Positions 55,990 through 64,000 of a stretch of DNA of 64,000 bases are shown piece after piece. Every line of letters starts with the position of its first letter. The stretch's first letter is position 1. Source of the DNA: Toxorhynchites rutilus septentrionalis (lineage: Eukaryota; Arthropoda; Insecta; Diptera; Culicidae); the NCBI RefSeq assembly GCF_029784135.1, contig NC_073746.1, positions 254,351,994 through 254,415,993 on the forward strand. Direction: 5' to 3'. The notes below the pieces were generated by a model. That model was given only the letters and a program-made list of their open reading frames with translations, did not search any database and had not been told where the DNA came from. A program made the position numbers and the translations under genes.

Positions 55990-56468
55990 TGTGGTTGTAC
56001 GGCATCGGCATCGGGAAAGGCAAAGTTCCACTCGAAACGTGCAGGTGTGCAGTTCCCTGTTGGTCGCATTCACTGATTGCTCCGCAAGGGTAACTAGACC
56101 GAACGGATTGGTGCCGGAGCACCAGTATACCTAACAGCGATCATAGAGTTTCGGCCGTCGGAGTGCTCGAGTTGGCTTGCAAAGCTGCTCACGACAATCA
56201 GAAAACCCGCATCAAGAACAGAGCAGCTGCGGTTCGGCGCTCATCAAGGCAACAATTTGTTTCAGTGAGTGGCAAAGTGTTTCTCCGGCACGTCGCATTA
56301 AATGTAATTTACTGAACAACATGTCACTAACTGGATGGGAAGTAATTTTTCAACTGTGAAAGCTGTGGCGAGTGGCAAACGCAATAGCTAAACAGGAAGG
56401 TTTAACCGAACAAGATGGGAATATCGAGAGATAACAAAAACACAACACCAAAGGTTCTTTTCAGAACC
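55990..56468 (+). pseudogene. Histone H2A-derived pseudogene (HC4 unit 3, B type)
   Basis: The start region is deleted (GGCATCGGGAAAGGCAAAGT). [17 protein letters not shown] frames hide the H2A core: SKLLTTIRKPA in one frame equals KAAHDNQKTR in another. It ends at the perfect stem-loop GGTTCTTTTCAGAACC (56453-56468). Confidence 0.75.
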
Positions 56469-56647
56469 ATCAACATATTCATAAAGAGTAAACAGTAAAC
56501 TAATCCATTTTTCAGGTAGATAGGTGATAGGATTCACGTAGGAGAAGAAAATAAAACAATATATTTAAAATATATATTTAACAAAAGCTGTCCCCTTTGT
56601 ATAGTCCTACGTCACTCCGGTTATGTCCCCGACATTACCCACCCGTC

Positions 56648-57501
56648 TTTTTCATTGACGTTTCTCGTGACAAACCTCCCACGAAATTGCACCAATAAGC
56701 ACGTTTTTTCCCTTTGATCAAGTTTTTAAATTGATTTTCAAGGTCCAAATACGTCTGAAAATTTTCAGGGGTTCCACGTTTCCGAAAAGCTTTAAATGCA
56801 TTCGACTTTTCTACATAAAGCTTGGAACATATGCTATCCCACCATAGATTGGGAGGCCTTCGACGAATAGTGGAACCTGGAATGGGTTTCGTTTGAGCGC
56901 GAACCGCGCTGTCATAGATCAAACGAGAAATGAAGTTATACTCCTCCAATGGAGGCAAACCATCTCTGGAATTGATGGCTAGAGCAATCGCGTCCGCATA
57001 TTTTTTCCAGTCAATGTGTCTTGTGAGGTCATATGCCATGTTTATAGATTCAGAAGAATTCGACCCAATGGTGATGGAAATTTTGATTGGAAAGTGATCA
57101 CTACCGTTGGGGTCCTGGATTACATTCCACTTGCAATCTAACGATAGTGAATTCGAGCAAAGCGAGAGGTCAAGAGCACTTGGGTTAGCAGGAGGTTTAG
57201 GTACACGTGTTGTTTCCCCAGTGTTCAAAAGTGTCATATTGAAGCTGTTACAAAGATCATATATCAACAGTGAACGATTGTCGTCGTACTGTTCCCCCCA
57301 GGCAGTTCCGTGAGAGTTGAAGTCTCCCAAGATCAATCGTGGCTCAGGAAGAAGTGAGCACATGTCAACAAGTTGCTTGCGGCTAACCGCAGCTCTCGGA
57401 GGCCAATACAAGCTGACAATACAGAGGTCTTTGCCTCTGATGTTTGCATGACAAGCAACAGCTTCAATCCCTCCAATAGGTGGAAGGTCAATTCGAAAAA
57501 A
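56648..57501 (-). pseudogene. LN-3 ORF2: endonuclease segment between HC4 and HC3
   Basis: The frame carries FRIDLPPIGGIEAVACHANI, CIVSLYWPP, LILGDFNSHGTAWGEQ, LDLSLCS and DPNGSDHFPIKI, the endonuclease core with its DFN and SDH motifs, then the linker to the RT. It is open throughout but isolated by the two insertions. Confidence 0.85.
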
Positions 57502-57678
57502 GACGGGTGGGTAATGTCGGGGACATAACCGGAGTGACGTAGGACTATACAAAGGGGACAGCTTTTGTTAAATATATATTTTAAATATATTGTTTTATTT
57601 TCTTCTCCTACGTGAATACCTACCTATCTACCTGAAAAATGGATTAGTTTACTGTTTACTCTTTATGAATATGTTGAT

Positions 57679-58168
57679 GGTTCTGAAAAGAACCTTTGGT
57701 GTTGTGTTTTTGTTATCACTCGATATTCCCATCTTGTTCGGTTAAACCTTCCTGTTTAGCTATTGCGTTTGCCACTCGCCACAGCTTTCACAGTTGGAAA
57801 TTTTCTTGCTATCCAGCTTGTGACATGTTGTTCAGTAAATTACATTTAATGCGACGTGCCGGAGAAACACTTTGCCACTCACTGTAACTAATTGTTGCCT
57901 TGATGAGCGCCGCACCGAAGCTACTCTGTTCTTTATGCGGGTTTTCTGATTGTCGTGAGCAGCTTTGCAAGCCAACTCGAGCACTCCGACGGCCGAAACT
58001 CTATAATCGCTGTTAGGTATACTGGTGCTCCGGCACCAATCCGTTCAGCCTAGTTACCCTTGCGGAGCAATCAGTGAATGCGACCAACAGGGAACTGGAG
58101 ACCTGCACGGTTCGAGTGAGACTTTGCCTTTCGCTTAACTTGTCCTCCTTTGTTACGTCCACGATGCC
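57679..58168 (-). pseudogene. Histone H2A-derived pseudogene (B unit of HC3)
   Basis: It matches the HC1 B unit, with [17 protein letters not shown] and GAGAPVYL interrupted by the same two stops and the same one-base loss. The stem-loop is at 57679-57694 (minus strand GGTTCTTTTCAGAACC). Shared lesions show they were present in the mobilised ancestor. Confidence 0.82.
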
Positions 58169-58358
58169 GATGCCGTACAACCACACGGGTTTACGGTTTG
58201 AAAGAAAATAAGATATTTTTTTGGGGTCCGCGTGTTTTATACTCTAGCGGTACACACTCACAGGATAGAGACAAATCGGCAGACTCAGCCAGAGGGGCGA
58301 GTCCAACGAGACGAACGAATGAGCGTTAAAAGGGAGCGATGGCAAAAAATACATTCAT

Positions 58359-58417
58359 AGAGGCGAATGAACTGAAAAGTTTAAACCCTCTTAAAGCCAA
58401 AAAGAAGAAGTAGAAGA
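58359..58417 (+). mobile_element. Short retroposon S3, same insertion as S1
   Basis: It has the same position, same insert and same flanking AAATACATTCAT (right copy has one change) as in HC1. Confidence 0.7.
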
Positions 58418-59062
58418 AAATACAGTCATTACGATTTGTTCGCTCGTTGGATTCACATGCAGGCTAAAAAGGGTCCTTTTCAGGATCACAAAATTATCTT
58501 CAATCTAAAAAGTTTATTGTTTTGTTATCACTCGATATCCCCATCTTGTTCGGCTAAACCTTTCTGTTTAGCGATTGCATTTGCCACTCGCCACAGCTTT
58601 CACAGTTGGAAAATTTCTTCCCATCCAGCTTGTGACATATTTTACAGTAAATTACATTCAATGGCACGTCGCATTACCACCACTCAGTATCGGATTGGAG
58701 GTAATTTTAACCTGTAATTGAACATTTGCGATGACAGTGGTACAGTGTCAACTTTCAATGTGGGGTCATAATTTGGACCCCGAACTCTATGTTTACAAAA
58801 GTGTCCAACTAAATATGTCGCATTACATGTCCGTCCAATTAGTTAAATGTCGAGATAAGTGTAAATTACTGTACTTTCAATCTAGAAGCAATTTAAGAAT
58901 TGGTGAAAATCAATAAGCTCAGAACAACTGCCAAATTCACATACTCATCATATCCTAGCAAACAAATTATGAAAAAATCAATTTGTGTTTTATTATTATT
59001 TTGGATATTGTTTTAGAAAGCATTGAACTGTATTTCCTAAACTCTTTTTTGGAAGGTTTAAT

Positions 59063-59521
59063 GGCCCTGAAAAGCGCCTTGTTTTATGGAATGGTTCCAA
59101 TTTAGAAAACTTAGTACTCGTGGTTTTGAAAAAAACCATTTCGAACGCCCTCGATGCCGCCTTGTTCTGGATTTGCCACCAAAGCAGTTTGTATAAAGAA
59201 CAAACTTTTTTCTTCTGTTACCTGATGCCGTTTTGCGATTGCGTTTGCCACTCGCCACTCGCTGCAACTGCCTGTTGTCTTGATGTCCACCGAACCGAAT
59301 GTGGTCTGTTCCGAATGCGGGTTTTCTTATTGTCGCGAGCAGCTTTGCCAGCTAACTCGATCACTTCGGCGGCCGAAACTATATAACGCCGGCTAGGTGG
59401 ACTGCTGCACTGGTACTAACGTGCTCGGCCTAGCCACCCTTGCGGGGAACTCCAGATCAACACGGTTCGAGCGGGATTTTGCCTTTCCCTTCACTTTTCC
59501 TCCTTTATCATGTCCAGACAT
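59063..59521 (-). pseudogene. Histone H2A-derived pseudogene (A unit of HC3)
   Basis: ATG at 59521-59519 reads MSGH then Asp-Lys-Gly-Gly (one change from HC1), followed by KVKGKAKSRSNRVDLEF. The layout and the basic tail ORF (59058-59267) are as in HC1. The stem-loop is at 59063-59078. Confidence 0.78.
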
Positions 59522-60039
59522 GGCTGCTTGGATTGGTTTGTTGATGTGTTGTGATGCGAACCGATGTGGTGTACGGTTTGAATGAGAATGATCGTTACGG
59601 CAGCGGAGCGGGGATTTTTAAGCTGACTGGCTGGCTCGAGAATTACGCATGTGTGAGACTGCGACCAATGTTTCGTTCATTTTTTTCTTCTTCCTTTCCA
59701 ATCGTGCTTCATTCTATTTTGCTGCTGCTCTGGTTGCCCGTTTTGGTCGGTACGATTTGAGGAGCACAAAATGGACCAATCAAAAATGGGCACATAGTGT
59801 ATTTTGACAATGCTTGATATTTCACAATTATTCAATTATTTATCTCCAGAAAAATGAAATGTTATTCGTTATGATAGATGCGTAGATATATTTCCTATCA
59901 ATTGTTGCAAAAACCTTTGCGATCTATTGAGAATTGCTCGAGTTATAAGCGTTCCAAATCTTGCATTTTTTCCTACTTGTTCAGTGCCTAGATTTCCATT
60001 TCACCCCCTATATCTTCCGGTTAGACGTAGTCCTACGTC

Positions 60040-61606
60040 AAAATGAGTGGCACTTATTGATCCCCAATAACACCTCTCCGTATCTGTCATCACGGTCCAA
60101 GCGTATAATATTGAAATCATGGAAAGAGAGATCATCTCGCGAAGAAAGCCAAGTTTCGGACAGAGCAAAAACATCACAATTGAACTTATGAATAAATCCC
60201 GATTGGGAAGTTGAGCTGGACGGAAAAACAGGGACAGTTGGGGTTTTTGATGTCCCCTCGAGTGCTGGGTCGTTCGAAGGTGAACTATTCCCACGGAAGC
60301 CAGGAGGAACCTGATTTTGCTTGTCCGCTGCACTCGATTTTTTAGGCAAGCTAACTGGGGGTATCACCGAGGGGACTTGTTCTTGAACTTTGGGAGTGGT
60401 CACATTTTTGCGCCGGGGATTCCCTTTGAAAATAAACGGTGTGCCCCCGCTAGCTGTATCCGCTTCCATTTCATCAACTGGCAACGTGGAAAAGATATTG
60501 TTTGTTGAGATTGGTTGTTGTTGTTGTTGGGCCAGTGGAGAAGCGCCCTTTAAAATTTCCCCAAAAGTGCGCTTCGAGCGTTCCTTTAAAGAGCGCTTCT
60601 GTTTCTCCCAGCGACTCTTGTAAGTTTCACAAGCTGAGAGCGCGTGTGGGGATCCTCCGCAATATGGACACTTATGCTCAGTCGCACTGCAGGATTTCCC
60701 CTCATGTTGCTCTCCGCAAGTGGCACAGCGCTCCTTGTTGGCACAATAATCTGAAGTGTGACCAACTGACTTGCATTTGTTGCAAGTCATGGGCTTTGGC
60801 ACGAAGAGTCGCACAGGTAGTCTCAATTTGTCCACCATAACGTAGTCAGGGAGGGCGGCACCAGCAAAGGTGACTCGAAACGAGTCTGACGGCGTAAATT
60901 TAGTTTGCTCCCCATCATGGGAGAGTTTCCCGAGTTGGCGACAGTCCAAGATCTTTACTTCCATTGAGGGAAGCTTCTTGAACTTGCCTTTTCCTTCTTT
61001 TTTTATTTGTTCGCTCGTCAGACCCGTTTCAGTTATCACCCCCTCAATTTCTACGTTATGGGAGGGTGTAAATGTTCTATATTCGAGAGTGAAGTGTTGG
61101 TCAGCAACAATCTCGTTTGCGTGTTTCCGTTCATTCACGACAACCCGCAATTTGTTCGGTCTAACCCTGCGAATTTCAGATACAGAAGTGTATCTGGCCA
61201 GATCTTTCATGATCTGAATCACGTTAAGGCTTTTTCCTTTTGGTTTTGGCCGGAGGAAAACAACCCACGGGCCAGTTCCAGGTGCATCTTCTGGATAAAC
61301 TCTGACACGTGGAGCGGAGACAACAGAGGGAGAAGACGAGGACGAGGACGAGGACGAGGATTGGGTTGGATCGGAAACATCAGAAGGGGGAAGCGAAATC
61401 GATGATGGGAGAGGGGGAGTGGAAGTAACAGTGGGTTCAGAAGGGAGGCTTGCTATTTTCTTAGAGGGGGGCTTGGAAGGATGAGCAGATTCGTCCCCAG
61501 AAGAATTATCTTCTTTTTGAGGGACTCGTTTATGTTTTTTCCCAGATCTTGAATGGGATTCATTATCGGAGATCTCCATCTCTGGAGATCCTCCACTATT
61601 CTCCAT
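60040..61606 (-). pseudogene. LN-3 ORF1 fused to the start of ORF2
   Basis: From the ATG at 61606 the frame follows LN-1 ORF1, including the three zinc knuckles (CNKC, CATC, CPYC), to TSQSGFI. It then jumps into ORF2 at HKFNCDVFALSETWLSSRDD, still in frame. About 240 bp present in LN-1 (roughly 23739-23977) are missing. The chimeric frame ends a few bases inside HC3, where CATTTTGACG supplies a TGA. ORF1 C-terminus, ORF2 start and the first endonuclease motif (WNCRS) are lost, so no normal ORF2 can be made. Confidence 0.85.
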
Positions 61607-62112
61607 TTTACAAAAATGTTTGTCTTATTTATAATCTATTATTGATTTTAACAATAATCTCAAAAAAAAATAACAAAACAAACAAACAAAAAATTATGAT
61701 GATAATATTAAACAATGAACATATGAGTTGAAAAATAATATTAATATTAAATATGTGTACCTTAATATAAAAGTTGTTCCGATACTGCGCTCTACTGCCC
61801 TAACCAGGGAGAGACAGAGGCTACGCGCTATGGATCAACACAATAGCGCAAGAATAGCTCACACGGTCACGTGATGATAATTCCCGTTAACGACAGCCAC
61901 ACGATGGCGATCCCGTTATGCCAATGTTCAACAGCCGCCAAGGGCTGCAAGCTGCAAGAGCGCTGCTTCCTTTGTTCCACTTCACAAAAGGTCAATTCGA
62001 AAGCGGACAGCAATGACCTTCACTCGTACACTATACCAATCGCACAATAGTAAAAGTGGCAACGCACAATAACGACACTGAACTTTACTCGTCAAGAGTT
62101 GGATAGCGAATG
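61607..62112 (-). promoter_or_regulatory. LN-3 5' UTR
   Basis: It is co-linear with the LN-1 5' UTR, ending CAAGAGTTGGATAGCGAATG at the 5' boundary in both. It differs by a small insertion with CACTATACCAATCG near 62025-62045. Confidence 0.55.
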
Positions 62113-62125
62113 TTTTTCATAAATT

Positions 62126-63500
62126 GTTTGCCAGGATATGATGAGTATGTGATTTTGGCAGTTGTTCTGGCTGAGCTTATTGATAGTTGGGGACTTTCCT
62201 GATTATTCAATTTTCACCAATTCTTAAATTGTTTCCAGATTGAAAGTACAGTAATTTACAATTAGTTCGACATTTAGCTAATTGGACGGACATGTAATGC
62301 GACATATTTAGTTGGACATTTTTGTAAACATAGAGTTCGGGGTCCAAATTATGACCCCACATTGAATGTCGACACTGTACCACTGTCATCGCAAGTGTTC
62401 AATTACAGGTTAAAATTACCTCCAATCCGACACTGAGTGGTGGTAATGCGACGTGCCATTGAATGTAATTTACTGTACAATATGTCACAAGCTGGAAATT
62501 TTCCAACGGTGAAAGCTGTGGCGAATGGCAAACGCAATCGCTAAACAGAAAGGTTTAGCCGAACAAGATGGGGATATCGAGTGATAACAAAACAATAAAC
62601 TCTTTAGATTGAAGATAATTTTGTGATCCTGAAAAGGACCCTTTTTAGCCTACATGTGAATCCAACGAACGAACAAATCGTAATGAATGTATTTTTTTTC
62701 CATCGCTGCCTTTTAACGCTCATTCGTTCGTCTCGTTGGACTAGCCCCTTTGGCTGAGTCTGCCGATTTGTCTTTATCCTGTGAGTGTGTACTGCTAGAG
62801 TACAAAACGCGCGGACCTCAAAAAAATATCTCATTTTCTTTCAAACCGTAAACCAGTGTGGTTGTACGGCATTGCATCACATCATAAAAAGAAAACAAGC
62901 AGCAACGTGGACGTGTGGACGTAACAAAGGAGGACAAGTTAAGGGAAAGTCAAAGTCTCACTCGAACCGTGCAGGTCTCCAGTTCCCTGTTGGTCGCATT
63001 CACTGATTGCTCCGCAAGGGTAACTAGGCCGAACTGATTGGTGCCGGAGCACCAGTATACCTAACAGCGATTATAGAGTTTCGGCCGTCAGAGTGCTCGA
63101 GTTGGCTTTCAAAGCTGCTCACGACAATAAGAAAACCCGCCTACAGAACAGAGCACATTCGGTTAGGTGGCAACAACTAGTTTCAGCGAGTGGCACACGC
63201 AATCGCAAAACGGCAGCAGGTAGAAGAAGGAAAAAGTTTGTTTATAGAGACTGCTTTGGTGGCAAAACCAGTCACCGTAAAACACGGCGCTTTTCAGGGC
63301 CATAAAACCTTTCAAAGAAGAGTTATTAAAAGTTTTTCACAATACCAATACATTCTAAAGTGACATAATATGACATATAATATAAACTGATTTATTTTGT
63401 TTATGCTTGTTCTTGAACTTATTGGTGGTTGGGGTCTTTTAAATTGATCATTCAGTTTTCACAAACCCATGCATGGTTTCCGAATTATAAGTGGCTTCAA
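62126..63500 (+). mobile_element. HC5 part 2, older B-type unit and decaying 3' part
   Basis: It resumes GTTTGCCAGGATATGATGAG from the break at 48569, then the linker, the B-tail duplicate, the B promoter (a decayed TATA box, GAGTACAAAACGCGCGG, at about 62797-62813) and an H2A unit. Downstream, linker sequence is recognisable but diverged to about 63500 and the left hairpin is not found, so the far end is lost. Confidence 0.65.
62912..63301 (+). pseudogene. Best-preserved histone H2A pseudogene (HC5 B unit)
   Basis: The frame reads [27 protein letters not shown], stop (for Arg), LLRKGN, stop (for Tyr), AELIGAGAPVYLTAIIEF. One base is missing after SE, then VLELAFKAAHDNKKTR follows. This covers the H2A tail and nearly the whole histone fold in order. 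After that, RLQNRAHSVRWQQLVSASGT replaces the H2A docking domain. A basic tail ends at the stem-loop GGCGCT-TTTC-AGGGCC (63286-63301). Confidence 0.88.
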
Positions 63501-64000
63501 AATAAAACACATTGTAGGCAGGATGGCATTAACGAATTTTCTCGGTAGCAAGAACTGCTTCCTTTGGTTGATAACTGATGTTGAAAATTGACTGACGTTA
63601 CATCTGCATTGTATAGAAAAATAACTAAGGAGCAACATGATGAGCTATGTATTTCCTGCTGCTCTGTTCTTATTTTAAAGGACTTTAATCCGAAGGTCAT
63701 CCGTCCCTATATATACTGTTGGTTTTTCAGAACGTTTATAACTCGTTTATTTCTCGTAAGATCGTAGAGTTCGTCTCCAAAACCTCAGTTCTTTTTCATT
63801 TTTATTTACTTTGTTTGCGGAGACTACAAATCTTACAATTCATTCTTCTCCGAAACTACAGTTTAAGGTACGGTAATGTACTCAATAGTGAAATATATGA
63901 TAGTGAATGAGCTAATGACCACCTATGCATTCCCTATCACAGCCATCATTTTGATTGTACGATATGTACATTCGCCGAAAGATGCCCGGCGTTGAACATT
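63501..64000. other. No recognised gene
   Basis: Only short ORFs. CAGAACGTTTATAACTCG at about 63728 faintly recalls the HC terminal region (ACGCTTATAACTCGAGC), but no terminus is seen. Confidence 0.3.

Larger units (their letters stand above)
51529..56647 (+). mobile_element. HC4: expanded histone-carrying element, 5.1 kb
   Basis: The right end GACGTAG-GA-CTACGTC is at 51529-51544 and the left hairpin at 56619-56639, so it lies in the opposite orientation to HC1-3. LN-1 has the uninterrupted target (six T, 22727-22732), while here five T occur on each side: four extra bases. It carries three H2A-derived units (52048, 53340 and 55990) with two copies of the linker plus B-tail duplicate. RE5 is nested at 54489-55824. 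The unit number suggests unequal recombination or gene conversion between units. Confidence 0.85.
57502..60039 (-). mobile_element. HC3: complete histone-carrying element, 2538 bp
   Basis: Left hairpin 57510-57530, right end 60024-60039. LN-1 at 23576-23581 has six A at the target; here six A precede and four A follow the element. It is the same length as HC1 and nearly identical, including the S1-type retroposon (58359-58417), so HC1 and HC3 share a recent source. Confidence 0.9.
48583..62112 (-). mobile_element. LN-3: full-length LINE split by HC4 and HC3
   Basis: The T-run tail at 48583-48598 and the 5' end at 62112 are flanked by TTTTTCATAAATT, a 13-bp duplication. HC copies such as 52588-52614 show the empty site. 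LINE sequence occupies 48583-51528, 56648-57501 and 60040-62112, interrupted by HC4 and HC3. It is very close to LN-1 and supplies the unmutated form of several LN-1 lesions. An internal deletion of about 240 bp joins ORF1 to ORF2. Confidence 0.9.

Noticed and set aside
57042..57313. Antisense 68-codon ORF MGSWITFHLQSNDSEFEQSE found in both LN-1 and LN-3
   Set aside because: It is complementary to the endonuclease domain; conservation is explained by the sense strand.
1..64000. CRISPR arrays, bacterial operons, rRNA or tRNA genes
   Set aside because: None found; the sequence is clearly eukaryotic and repeat-rich, and the tandem repeats seen lack spacer structure.

Overview
The window is eukaryotic, AT-rich and almost entirely made of interspersed repeats. 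It most resembles a culicine mosquito genome (Aedes-like). This is an inference from three things: an ITmD37E-type transposase (a family first described from mosquitoes), RNase-H-bearing non-LTR retrotransposons, and repeat families that look mosquito-like to me. I found no host gene I would defend.

Main content. (1) A family of mobile elements that carry degenerate replication-dependent histone H2A genes, named here HC0-HC5 (1-1485, 35424-37961, 40483-42837, 57502-60039, 51529-56647, and 47407-48569 resuming at 62126). Each has a histone-type promoter, H2A reading-frame remnants and histone 3' stem-loops of the GGYYCT-TTTC-AGRRCC type. One end is a 21-nt hairpin, the other a GACGTAG-NN-CTACGTC hairpin, and insertions lie in A-runs. 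Relatives with the same ends (RE1-RE5) carry 95-bp tandem repeats instead; two of them keep a decayed stem-loop. (2) One family of two-ORF, RNase-H-bearing LINEs: LN-1 (18500-25885, full length, mutated), LN-2 (9841-11857, 5' truncated) and LN-3 (48583-62112, full length, split by HC4 and HC3). Tails of other LINEs lie at 948-1377 and 31443-31925. (3) Tc1/mariner elements: an ITmD37E copy with an uninterrupted 338-aa transposase inside LN-1 (19848-21146), a broken copy (43712-44672), and fossil mariner/Tc1 pieces (44930-46200). (4) A pogo-like element with an abutting small element, a Helitron-like fragment, several TIR or foldback elements, and very short retroposed fragments with target-site duplications.

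Layout: 1-1.5 kb HC0; 1.6-9.2 kb foldback repeats, a LINE relic and RE1; 9.2-13.8 kb RE3, LN-2, an inverted-repeat element and RE4; 15-16.2 kb foldback; 16.2-18.5 kb unassigned; 18.5-25.9 kb LN-1 with ITmD37E; 26.8-32.3 kb small DNA transposons and a LINE tail; 34.6-42.8 kb HC1, RE2 and HC2; 43.7-46.2 kb Tc1/mariner; 47.2-63.5 kb a nest in which HC5 contains LN-3, which contains HC4 (with RE5 inside) and HC3.

The copies supply each other's empty sites: LN-1 shows the uninterrupted targets of HC3 and HC4, LN-3 shows that of the ITmD37E element, and the HC copies show those of LN-3 and of several short retroposons. This makes the insertion histories readable from the window alone. No transposase for the HC/RE family is visible here.
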